Part shown: positions 12,801 through 23,600 of the stretch, in pieces
Layout: each line of letters opens with the position of its first letter
Position numbering within the stretch: position 1 is the stretch's first letter
Assembly: GCA_964017195.1 (NCBI GenBank)
Contig: OZ024898.1
Location: 8,559,294 to 8,623,293, forward strand
Reading direction: 5' to 3'
DNA length: 64,000 nt
DNA from: Siderastrea radians
Taxonomy: Eukaryota; Cnidaria; Anthozoa; Scleractinia; Rhizangiidae
Notes under the pieces: model-generated
The model's input: the letters and a program-made list of their open reading frames with translations, nothing else
Told to the model about the DNA's origin: nothing
Databases searched by the model: none
Position numbers and translations under genes: made by a program

Positions 12801-15800
12801 AGAAACGTAAATGAGACAACTAAAATCGCACTAACCTGCGGATAAACGTTGAGAAGACAAGACTAATACCATACGAACTTAGGAACAGAGAAACGCTTAG
12901 CAGTGTAAACTTATCGCACGAATGTACTAACACACTGAAAACCTTAGGAAGACCAGAACAATGTCGTGCGAATGTTCTAACGTACGAAGAAATGTTGAGA
13001 AGGCTAGACTAATAAATCAACGAACCTACTTACCAAGGAGAAATGTTGTGAAGACGTTACGTAGAGAGAAACGCTGGGAAGAGAAACTATTGTCTACTTC
13101 CGTAGAGTAGTAGTATCGATACGTATCAATTAATGGGAAAAAGTCAATAAGAGAAGACTAAAGAATTGTGTGAACACACTAACGTGTGGACAAATATATG
13201 AACGCAATAATGGACCTTTCAAGGAAATGTAGGGTGAAACGTTCTGAAGACGGCTAATTTTGTTTGATCGTAATAATGACAGAGAAAACGTTGCCAACTG
13301 AGACAAGAATTAGTAGGGAAAAACGTTGAGAGGACAAAACAAGTATCATACGAACATTATAAATTTATTATATCCTTTTACGGAATTAGTTTTAGTTTCT
13401 GCTCACTCAGTTTGCTTTTGGGATCTGATCATCAGAAGCAATATTTGGTTTCCATCGGTTGCTTTAGTGCTTTGAAATTTTCACTAGCCAAAATGGCTAG
13501 TGAAAGTGCAAAACCTACTAGCCAAATCTGAATTCTACTAGTCTGTGACTAGTTGGCTACCGTTAGTCTCGAGCCCTGAATAAATAGGCCAAAAACATTT
13601 CTTTCACCTTTCTTCTGCTGAGCCCTTCAATTTTTAATTCAAGACATGCAAAAGTACCCCTCAGACGTTTATTTGTTGTATAATAAACTTACAACTTAAG
13701 GGCAAGATACATGGCTGCCAAGAAAAACAAATAACAACTCTTTCTTAAAAAATGGCAGGCCCAAATAATCTGCTGATTCAAACAAGTCCATGCCAAGTTT
13801 GAAATAAATGCCGCCGGCGTATAATTAATTATAATTATTTTCTCAACATTGAGAAAATATGGTATTAGAAATTCAAACTAATAAATTACCAACCTCACTA
13901 CAGAATAACAAGCTATCTGCAAAATGAATGTTGTGTTGTGTCAGAAGGGTGTGATGCAGTCCAGACCTCTCCATGTTACTCAGCATAATTAAAAAGTCAA
14001 ATTGATATCCATGATGTGCACACAACACTGAAAACAAAAACTTTGATTAATTGCAGAGAATACTGTATCCAATGTAACAACCCTGTGATGGACTAACATT
14101 TATTTTCCATTGACGGGAAGAGGTAATAATGCTTAACTTTCAATTATCTGGATTTGCTGGGACTCTTGACAATAGCCTAGATAACCAAGAACCTCTGATT
14201 GAAAATGCTGAATTTTTAGTACACAAAACAAAACTTAACGCATCATCAACAAAGATTGCAACGTTGGTAAGCAACCATATGTGACTATTTTCAGAATGAA
14301 CTACTGTCATGATCATGACACAAGTATGAACTCAGAATGACACAAGATCAGATCACTTCCCCTCCAAGTCTATGTTTTGGATTTCAAGAAACTAATTTGA
14401 AGACAAATTGTGGCCTGAGAAAACAGCCGACGTTTTGCGAGGTCTCCACTTGAGCCCCCGCAAAACGACATCTGAGTAACAAGCGCAGAAATTCCATACT
14501 GATGACATCCCCTACCCAAATCTTGGCAGTGCCACCTTACCTGGGACAAATGGCTTCCCGTGTCTCTTCTTTGCCAGTTTAACCATGTCGTCAATCCAAG
14601 AGAGAAACTTCATTAGAACTTCTTTAAACAATGGCTTGTTTCTGAGGTCTTCCTCTGATATGCAACATTCCCTGGTTGCTGTAAATTTCAAAGCAGTGCA
14701 GACAATAATATTTATTACCATAATTGAAAGATTGAAAGGTTAAATGTTAAAGGCCATACATTGCAATTCTAGGACAAAATATAATACCCTTAAAACACAA
14801 TCTAACATGCATGCAAACAGTGGGCAGGTACGCAGCATTCCACATCAACAGTTGTCAGGTCGTCTGAGATGACTTTAACCCTTTAAGGTTACTGCGGACC
14901 TTCACGGGTGTCCTCTGGGAAAAAATTCGTATGTGTGCTATTTTAAAGGAAAACATGGCAAACTATATATCGTTGGAAAGGTTAATAAATTTAGATTTTG
15001 GCAAAAAAAAATATGAATTGGCGGTTTCTTCAATTCCGCAAAAGAAAATCGCAAACAACCGCGAAAATCACATGTGTCATTCAATTGAATTACCAAGAGC
15101 ATTGGCAAAATAACTGCACAGTGTTTATTACAAAGGATCAATCATCAAAAGTGTGTGAGCATTTTTTCGATATTCTGACTGGCTATTAATCTATCAAGGT
15201 CAAGCAGCAAAGAATATGCAAGATTGCCATGGGAGAAATATTAGAAACTTCAGAAATCCCTGACACACTTTGGCTTCACAACATCTAAGGAATGTTGAGG
15301 CCAAATTTCACAGAAATCTGCTGAATTTCTATACCCTGTTAATTCATTATTTTATCTGATTGAATGACGCCTGTTCATTTTCGCAGTCAGTATTGCAATT
15401 TTCTTCTAAGAAATCAAAAAACTGGCAATTCATATTTTGTTTCCGAAATCTACATTTATTAACCTTTCCAACGATATATAGTTTGCCAAGTTTTCCTTTG
15501 AAATGGCGCGCATACGAATTTTTTCCCAGAGGACGGGAGGACACCCGCGAAGGTCATTGCAAAACATCTTAGGCAAAATCTCTCGTTAATGAAATGTTTG
15601 CAGGTTCAATTTTATGTTCTCTACTACTGATAACTTGCAAAGTGCATGAATCACTTCTCTTTTGTTCTTTAATATTGCAGCATTCTTCCATCACTTAACA
15701 ATGTTATCAGTGATGTTTACTTTTCTCTTAAACAGAGAGTACTTAAAATTTCTTCCAATATTGTGTCCAAGCCACATATTACATTAGTACCTCCTTGAAG

Positions 15801-17097
15801 ATTAAACGCTTTAATAACAGCACTAAATTGTAATAAAAAGCTAACACAATTATACATCAGGTGAAATATAAGAAAGATCTGCATGAATTAGGCTATGAAA
15901 AAGCAGCCTCTCTCCAACCATTAATAATATTGGCACATGACTGAAATAAATTTTTCACACTCTTTACTAAATGCACAACGTGAAAACAGTGGCTAACAGA
16001 CACATCAGTTACTGTACTTTTCAGTAATGAAACTGGGGCCAACTTATGGCTGGAAATGAGATTTTGCCAACTACTGAAAGGATATTTTGAGAATAATAAC
16101 TTGGTAAAATAATTGAAAATTCTTTGGTTATTTCCCAAGGAATATCTCACGAAAGAAACAAAATAAATTTTTTAAAAGAAGAGGTGTGTTTTGGCATTGA
16201 CTCAATATGATGGAATTTCGTCATAAATTTACAAGAAAACAGATTATCTCCATTGATAATTGCATAACTTTGCCGTTTATAAAACAATTTAGCTTACTCT
16301 AATAAAGTTCGAGCTACAATTAGTTCGTTTATGGAAAAATTAACTTTCTTTCAAAATAATGGAATTTCATGAAGCGGACCAAGGAAAAAAGATGCGCAAA
16401 CGATGCAATGAATTAACGCGATTTCTTTACTTTGCTCCTAAACAGACTTTGCCAGCAGAGACAAAACAAAGCCTTGTGCTTTCGCGTTACCAAATTTACA
16501 TGCCGGAAATGCCTACGTACAAAAGCGCGTTTAGGAAAATTTCAAAACAAAAATTGTGCTAAATAACTTGCTTTCGGGTCTTTAGACAAGCATAACTTGC
16601 TGAGCCAGTCCAGAACTCGCTAAACATACTACTTTGTGACAAACGGTAAAGACAATGTAAAGAATTTAAAACGTCGTGACGCAACGCCTAACTCCAGTCT
16701 TTGATTGTTGCCAGCAACCACGCCAGACAACGCACTTTCGATTTTCTGTGAAAATTACCGTTTCCTTGTGTTCCATGGGTTTGAGAAACTTAAGTTTACC
16801 ATAAAAAGTAAACCCCTAGTCCCAAAAATACCACAGTGTCAGAAAAGTCAGAAATTTGCTTACGGTGTGGATTTTGAACCTTGCATAACTATGACAAGAA
16901 GTTCACTTACCAAACGCACACAAAGGCTGTTTTGTGTTTATCAGACTCTGAAAAGAGCCTTTCACTACATCAGGATGGCACTTGGCAGCAATTTCAATGA
17001 TATCTCCGTGGTAAACATTTCCGTAAGCAGCTTCGCTGTCGTAAAATATTACCAAAGGATGAAGTTTCTCGACGCTTTCCTTCGCAATTTCCGCCAT
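3813..17097 (-). CDS. Exuperantia-like DEDDh exonuclease-domain protein, 7 exons, 1490 aa
   Basis: Exons on the minus strand: 17097-16911, 14678-14541, 14027-13894, 11869-11779, 9585-9480, 8310-8255, 7573-3813. All junctions are GT-AG and phases join without a stop. Residues ~12-215 form a DnaQ-type DEDDh fold: motif I D20-x-E22 (FYDSEAAYG then DIIEIAA), motif II D119 (HHGYQFDF), motif III H186-x4-D191 (HRAMGD). Residues ~220-290 are helical and resemble the SAM-like domain of insect Exuperantia (KLLREGITYNSLRTIF). The remaining ~1200 residues are low complexity: Ser/Glu-rich, then a Pro/Tyr/Gln/Met-rich stretch at about 690-870 of the protein, then a basic tail with two related ~20-residue units (RSQRHTEKRA, RSQKYTEKRS). 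Fly Exu is an RNA-binding pseudonuclease needed for bicoid mRNA localisation; this protein keeps the catalytic residues and is far longer. Start chosen at the first ATG in frame before motif I. The Exu assignment rests on recalled similarity and could be another exonuclease family. Confidence 0.72.
8041..8216. repeat. Copy of a dispersed ~190-bp MITE family
   Basis: Shares an ordered series of blocks (TTTCTCCTTACA, TTGATCAAA, CATGAGAATAAA, GATCA, CAAATTCTTCCAACT, GGAGAATA) with segments at 25000-25160, 8689-8885, 22678-22862 and, inverted, 24429-24645 and 39473-39655. It lies in intron 6 of the exonuclease gene. Non-coding. Confidence 0.55.
8689..8885. repeat. Copy of the TTAACCCTTTAA-type MITE family
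   Basis: Begins TTAACCCTTTAACAGTGA and continues through TCTCTTTACATTATTACTA, AAGTGATGAGAATAAA, GTGATCACCAAGGATA and ATGTCTTGATATTTAGACAA. The 22678-22862 copy matches it block by block. Intron 5 of the exonuclease gene. Confidence 0.6.
9033..9352. repeat. tRNA-derived SINE head with inverted tail copy
   Basis: Positions 9195-9274 resemble a tRNA: an A-box-like TAGCTCAGTTGG at 9202 and a degenerate B box (GTCAAGAGTTTGAATC) at 9246. It is followed by a tail TTTTTTCAAGTTGTTCTTTT and GCTGCTTAAGTTGACATCAT. The tail recurs inverted at 9033-9106, so two insertions face each other or the element folded back. It does not form a functional tRNA cloverleaf, so it is called a SINE. Confidence 0.6.
9626..10840. 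repeat. Nested foldback element in intron 4 of the exonuclease gene
   Basis: The outer ends are ~85-bp inverted repeats (TTCTTTTGAGGTTTAAAATA, then CGACGTTTCGG and GGCCTTCTTCAGGA; mirrored at 10753-10840). Inside is a second inverted pair around GTAGCGACCC (9717-9850 versus 10365-10455), and a third of ~85 bp (10462-10545 versus 10665-10745, sharing CACACCTTGAGACAC). A 78-codon open frame at 9951-10187 is unrecognised and probably not a gene. Confidence 0.6.
11551..11702. repeat. Perfect 76-bp tandem duplication
   Basis: Two adjacent 76-bp units, each starting CACGCAGCATTTTGTTTGAG and ending AGACCAGTCTTT, are identical by eye, indicating a very recent duplication. It lies in intron 4 about 75 bp from exon 4 of the exonuclease gene, on the far side of its splice donor. 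Confidence 0.85.
12294..13578. mobile_element. TIR element carrying a degenerate tandem array
   Basis: Ends read CAGGGCTCGTGACTAACG (12294) and CGTTAGTCTCGAGCCCTG (13578), imperfect complements beginning CAGGG as in many hAT elements. Between about 12445 and 13350 a motif close to GAGAAACGTTGAGAAGACAA recurs about 15 times at 35-80 bp spacing in one orientation, often followed by an ACTAAT block and TACGAAC. Near the right end is a palindrome of TAGCCA/TGGCTA. No transposase frame. It fills most of intron 3 of the exonuclease gene. Confidence 0.6.
14898..15554. mobile_element. ~660-bp element with ~170-bp terminal inverted repeats
   Basis: The left arm starts ACCTTCACGGGTGTCCTCTG and runs through AACTATATATCGTTGGAAAG. 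The right arm is its complement, ending CACCCGCGAAGGT. It inserted in intron 1 of the exonuclease gene just after a TTTAACCCTTTAAGG block. No coding capacity; short open frames in the arms mirror each other and are not genes. Confidence 0.7.
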
Positions 17098-17611
17098 GTT
17101 CTTTTTTCCCGGGCTTTGTAAATGACCTCTTCCCCAGGGCGAGGCAAATACTCGACCCAGTCTTGACTCATCTGTCTTTAGTCCAAAATGGCGTCCACCA
17201 CGAGCCCCACAGTCACGAAGGTATGATATGTCGAGTTTAAGCATTTCATCACGCTTTTTTAAAGGAATTAACATCTGTTATTTGATCCTTGTAATTGATT
17301 TTCTTTGCTCTTTATATTTTCCTTTTTAAAGTTCCTCCACAAGGCAAATCTTATTTGCCTCCAGTATACCCAGGGTAGGAGTTGGGATAGCGATTCTCTC
17401 CAGAACACCACAGAATGCCAAATTAGCCAGTATACCAAATTACCCAACACCGATGCAACCTTCTTTGGTCAGGATAACCATCTTCATGACCTTTTTGCCC
17501 TGTCATCACCAGCCAATAGTATTATACCATATCTTTTCATGGTGAAATTAAGCTTACTGTAGTATACCCAAAGCCCTGGACAACCCTGCTTCCTCAGCTC
17601 AACAGGGCAAT

Positions 17612-17840
17612 CTCAAGGCCCGGACACATGGTACAACATTGTGCGCAACATTGCGTGCAACTTGAAAGTTGCACTGTGTGTCCACCCTTGAAATTGTGCG
17701 CACAACGTTGCATGCAACAGTTGTAGAAGTAGAATCAGCTCCTACTTCTGCAACACCAACTGTTGCACCATGTGTCCATCATCTGCAACATTGGGTGCAA
17801 CAATGTTGCACACAATGATGCATCGCATGTCCGCGCCTTT
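17612..17840. repeat. Palindromic repeat rich in GCAACATTG/CAATGTTGC
   Basis: Inverted ends CCCGGACACATG and CATGTCCGCGCC enclose many copies of GCAAC and GTTGC words in both orientations, giving strong hairpin potential. Non-coding. It directly abuts the TTA-flanked element at 17842. Confidence 0.6.
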
Positions 17841-17841
17841 A

Positions 17842-20178
17842 GGGAGCAGTCATTTTTAGAGCAGGGGAGGGGGTGGATGAATTTTTAACCCCAAACAGCA
17901 TAAGTCTATAACCCCTCCTTTAGCAGATAGTAACTTTCTGTGACCCCTCCTTAAAGTGGGTGAGAAAAATCATAACTCCCCCTTTAAACAAAAACACTTT
18001 TAATGGGCCATTAGAGCTTGAATTGGGGCAAATAAAACACAGTGACTGTCATGAACAAGCCATTTAGGCAAGCAGCTCTCTCAAACTTAGTAAACAACCT
18101 GAAGGTCAGGACAAAGTACAAATTAACCCATTGACTCCTGAGGAAATTTACACGTGACCACCCCCAATTTCCTGAACATTTTTCAGCATAATTTTTCAGT
18201 TGAAATAAATGACTTGAACAAATTAACACAATGTGTAGTAGATAAAGACAAATTCTCAGCTTTTGTTGTTATGTTTTATTTCCCCATGGATGGTTAGTTG
18301 GTTATTTTTTAATTACAAGGATTTGTCAGGATTGAAAATTTGTCAAATTCAGCTCCAAAACAAGATAAGGAATTTTTTCAACCGTGCGCCATTTGCAGTC
18401 AAAATCGCAAAGACAGTAAACTTTGCAGTTATGATTCTCATGAGAAAAGCCATGTCCATTCCCGATATATTGCACAATTATTATTCATCAGAACTTTTAT
18501 TCCAACCACTTTTTCAACACCAGAGGGAAAATAGAGAAGTTTAACTTGGTAAAAAATCTGCAAAACGCTCTGAAATGCAGGTGCTTGATACAAAAAGCAA
18601 ACACGTGCTCAGGGACACGTATTCCTATGCTGTTCCTTTACCATTCAAAATACTCCCACCGGGAATCACAGCATAATTCCATAAACTTTTTAAACAGATT
18701 CTATTCATTTGACATTGCAAAGAAAGCCACTTTTCATTTATTTCTGTAGCAGCGACATTTTAACATGAAACAAAGAAAAATTTGAGACAAGATCACTGCC
18801 ACAAAAGGATCAGGTTTCAGGGTCAAAATGGAAGCTTATGCAAAAAACTGTTCGCATGTTTAGATCTACTTTCGTTGTGAGAATTGAACAAATATGCTTC
18901 TGGAAATAAAAAGAATCTTCAGATTAGAAAATTTGATGCAAACTGAAGAAAAAAGTCACAAATCGAACAGGGAAAGCATGCTTTAAAACACAGATGGCAC
19001 AACAGAAATAAGCGCAACGGCTTTCAATTCGTACACAAAAAATACAGCGCAAGAAGCACAGTCATTTCTGATCTGATGGTTAAATTTAATAGTTTGCTGA
19101 ACCAGTGAGTTAAACAGCACATCATAGGAAATAAAATTTACACTGAAAGAGGTTCATTACCTTGTCTAATTGTTCAAAGGAAAGATTCACAAGTCTTGAT
19201 TTCTGCTCGCAAAATTTGACTCCACGCGGTCTTCAAGTCTTGTCGAATTGGCTAAACGTTTCATCGCTTTGTACTCGGAAACTATCCACTTCAAAGCAGC
19301 CTTGGCTAATCCTTTAACAATAGAACAATAGGGGAACCAAAATCCTTAAGGAGGGGAGGGTAGAGGCTTTTTCAAACACGTGGTTTTACCTGGGCGGTTT
19401 CGGGCGCTTCAGGGAATTCAGGGGTTGTCACGCACGGGTGGTTTTGGGCGCTTCAGGTGTCAATGGGTTAATTATTTATATACTTTTCAGATGTGCAAGA
19501 AATCCCTCACTTCAAAAGCCAATGTTGTGGCAATGCATCTAAATGATCTTAAACTTAAATAAAAGTTTACAGATGAGAGCTCCTCAGAGAGGAATAAAGA
19601 ATCAGCAGCTTAGGCAGAAGACATTCGAGGAATATGACTCGTGACAATTAGTTCTGGGAGGAGAAATCAGCAAATTGAAAGTATTCGAACTAGACAAATA
19701 TCTGGAAAACACAATCTTCTTACCGGAAAGAGCATTAAAGGATGCCATAAAGTAAAGTGCATAATAAGTCATGTTCTTAGGAACAATTCTTCAGCAGCTC
19801 ACACAAATGCTGTCGCTTGTGCCAGTTACAAACAAAGAGAATGCGTGGATGAATCAGACAAGGATGACGATGACGATGACGAGTCAGGGGACAGTGAGAT
19901 AGAAGAGAGTGAAGATCAACCAGAACTATTTGATCAGGTTATTCTTACTAGGTCTGGAAAACTGGCCACCACCTGCAAAGCCGATTCCTAGTGCGAAACT
20001 AGAACAATAAAGCCATATTCCTTGGAATGAATGAATAAAGTGTTCGTTGATCTCTAGTAACCCTTCCTTTTTTTCTCTTTGAGTATTCCATAACCCCTCC
20101 TCCAGCACTTCCCAAAAATCCATTACCCCTCCCCAATGTCATCCACCCGCTCCCCTGCTCTAAATAATGACCGCTCCC
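17842..20178. mobile_element. 2.3-kb PIF/Harbinger-like element flanked by TTA
   Basis: Ends are inverted for ~40 bp (GGGAGCAGTCATT, GAGCAGGGGAG and GTGGATGA, mirrored at 20139-20178) and both sides carry TTA (17839-17841 and 20179-20181), the duplication typical of PIF/Harbinger. It contains a nested element at 18123-19471 and a 116-codon frame at 19641-19991 with an acidic Asp/Glu/Ser run. I do not recognise that protein and see no DDE transposase, so the element is probably non-autonomous. Confidence 0.6.
18123..19471. mobile_element. Nested TTAA-flanked element
   Basis: Starts TTAACCCATTGACTCCTGA and ends TCAGGTGTCAATGGGTTAA, so TTAA abuts both inverted ends, as in piggyBac/Kolobok-type insertions. 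About 1.35 kb, no long reading frame. It sits inside the 17842-20178 element and is therefore younger than it. Confidence 0.55.
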
Positions 20179-20667
20179 TTATACAAAAGAAAAAATGATA
20201 TAACTCAGCTGGAACTGGCCCACCCCAGACAGGCACCCCTGTTTCCCCTTCCCCCTTCCTTATTGGTCACCCACTATTATACACAAAAGATGAGTCTTGG
20301 CCAGCAAAACAACACAAAGACAACCTCCAGGTCCAGTAGTAGTGGAGAAAGAGGGGATGTTGGCAGAAATGTCCCTGTAAAAGTGTCAGTGTTGTTTGTA
20401 AAAAACCTTCCAAAATACAGAATCTTGCTTCACAAGTGGGTGTGACAAAAACAATCTTTACCCAGCTACTGAGGTACCACCTGATGGCCACTGACATTTT
20501 GTAAAATAAAAACTCTTAGTATTGAAAGTTGTTTCAAAATTGTAACATTTAGACGGGAAAACATGTCCTTCCAAGATATCTATTTCTTAACTTGAACTGA
20601 AGAATCTGCCATAGATTCCCAAAGAGATAAGATCATCATGTTGTGAATTTTCATTGTGTTTCACCAG

Positions 20668-23600
20668 ATGGAGTTTGCTGTACAAATGACCTGTCAGAAA
20701 TGTGTAAATGCAATCAACAATTCTCTTCAGGGAGTGGAAGGTGAGCTTGCTTTTTATAAAGATTTACAGAGGAACCGTAAATCGCAGTTAATGGAGCGTG
20801 ACGCACCAGAGCCCCTCGGTTTGTTATTGTCTGTGTGCAACTCGCGCCAAGCCCGAGCCGTATGCCTTTGTTGTCTGGTAAGTACAATGGTACAGACTGG
20901 TACAAAAGTCTATTTTGCAAGTTATGTTTCAACAATTGTCTGGTATACTTGAAACATTCGTTCTGTATGGTTGAAAGTAATAAACACATCCATTCAATTT
21001 GTCTCGTTGTACGCACCGAGGGTTTCTGTAATGCTATGGTACGCCATTTTCCATTGGCACTGCATCAGATGTGTGTCTAGCTATAAAAAGGTTATTTTAA
21101 GCCATATCCTTCATTTGCTTAGCTGCCTTGCTTCCTGTATACTGTATTTTGTAAAACAAATTTGTTATTTCCCGTCCCTCCCTCCCTTTGTACATGTTGT
21201 TATTGTGACTGTAAAATTAATAAATGTGGTTCACCTCTCGTATCTCGCTATCAGTTAAGTCTCACAGCGACTTCCCCTAAGCTTTGCTATTTTGTACTAG
21301 TTCAATTGTGCTAGGTTTTACCTCTGAAATTTGCCAATATTATTTTTCAAATTCAGCAAATGCCGGCGGTGTTGGCTCATGTGCTGTAAAGATATATTGG
21401 TTTGAGCTATTTATGAACTGCCTACACTCGTTCCATTAAGTAGCACGATGCTGGCTGGAGGTTTTCAGCTCATAGTGCTGTGGAGAGTTACTGGGGTAGG
21501 CTTTTAGGTCACGTGAGGATTTTGGTCCTACTGGTCCGATCCAGCACGGATCATGCCGCTGGGGAGATAGGTTGGGCTTTAGTCACGCTTTGTCATGCGC
21601 GGCAGTCGAACGTCACGCCGATAGCAGAGCAGTGTCCCTCCTTTTACGCCATAATATTGTGTTGTGTTTGTTTCGTTTATTTCTAAATGGTACATTGTGG
21701 GAACTGCGACATTAATAACACTGTGATATGTGAAATTGTGAATATATGAAACTCATATATTTGATAGGGGAGATAGGTTGGAGATAGGGGAGATAGCGCT
21801 GCACCGGTATCGCAGAGGTCAGGGTTCGAATCCCGCAAGCCTGATTTTTTCCAGGCTTTCTTTTTGCAACTGCATAAGTTGCGTTAATAACTGCGAGGAT
21901 CTTCTTTAAACTTAGTACTATGATATGTACAGCAGGATTTACTCCACATCTTGATTAGTCTCCTTCGCAGCCGTTTTTAGGGTCGTCACGCAACGCTCCT
22001 CCCCATTACATGGTTATTTCTTGTACCTATTACAGTACCCATCCTGTCAAAATGTGCTGGCAGTTGGCAGTTTTGCTGTAGGCCTATAGACAATTGTTTG
22101 CCACTTCATTCATGCTGGACTTCCCTAGTAGTCTTTTAGCAGGCCAGGAAGCCCCGTGCCCACCATATACGTCTGTTTTATTGTGTACTACTACAAAACA
22201 AAATTTTTGATGGGCTGCAGTATATAGTACTGTGTTTCTAATAATATTTATGTGCTTTTTACTAGGAATCAAGTCATTCACAGTAAACTTGGAAACTGAG
22301 CAAGTCATCATAGAATCAACACTGTCAACAGGGCAAGTGCAAGAACTGATAGAAAACTCAGGACGGATGGCTATTTTACGTGGACTTGGTGTTCCAGGTA
22401 AAACAGGTTTTTCTATAGTTTTTATTTTGTTTCATCAGCTTTACCAGAGGCAAGGTATGGCAGCTTTTTCCAGCTACTGTGTTTGGCCAACTCAACACTC
22501 AACCTGCATTCTGGCCTTCTCTCAGTTTACAGGAAAATAAAATCACAGGGTCTTTCTTGTCTCTACGGTAATTACTTATTAATAAGGCACTTGTTGTTCA
22601 CACCACGTTTATTTGTGTAAGGAGAGTTTATAATTAACTTGTGCTACCTTTCCTTGCTTAACTTTTAAGCCCTAACAGTGACGAAAATGAAAAGTCTCTT
22701 TACATTATCACTACTTGTTCAAACATTCAAGTGATGGGGATAAAGAAAGTGATCACCAAGGATAGGATGTCTTGATATTTAGACAAATTCTTCTCACTAG
22801 TTTCATAAGAAAAGTCTGGAGAACAGAAAGGAGAATATTATGCATTTTTATGTCAGGGCTTCAAGGGTGAACATACATGTATGTGTCCTCAACTCAATCA
22901 TGTGCCATTGGGCAATTGGCCAGCAGTTGAGAAGTCCCAGAGACCTTTTGCGTACTGGAAATCACTGAGACTACTGGACACGATTGCTTTGAGTGGCCTT
23001 CCTTTCCCCGTGAGAAAATCATAAAGAAAACAATGTTAAATATGGGAACATGTGAGTAGGAGTGTGGCAGATAGCAACTGGCTTCTGATCATCTTCCCTT
23101 GGAAAAGGTTTTAATTTGTTTAATAACATATTAAAATGTTATTCTGTAGGTGCACAAGTGTCACACTTGGGAGCTGCAGTGGCTGAGATGCGAAGTGGGA
23201 GTGTTTTAGGTGTCGCCAGGTTTGTTCAGGTGAATTATAAAATCAGTGCAATAAAATTGACAAAAAGTAATAACAAATGTAAAATCAAGTGGCAAAATTC
23301 TGTTTATTGTCCAGAATACTACTCTCTGTCTTAAAAAATGAATTGGAAAAATAAAAATTGTTTAAAAATCCAATATGAGTGTACATTACAGGGCTGTCAC
23401 TTACTTTTTTTAAGGACCTGGGGAAATTGAAAAAGTAGATGGGGAAAATATCTACATTAGTGTCTGTGTCTTGCTTGTCTGTCATAGGAGCTTGGGCTCA
23501 AAATTGTAATTGCTGGGGAAAATTGTGGCCCCCAACCCTTATTGGCAACTCTGACTGTACAAGATAGGCGAATGTAAACAGGAAAAACCTTTCTTTTTTA

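Noticed and set aside
21779..21855. tRNA gene
   Set aside because: Good B box but the 5' half does not fold as a tRNA; SINE tail present.
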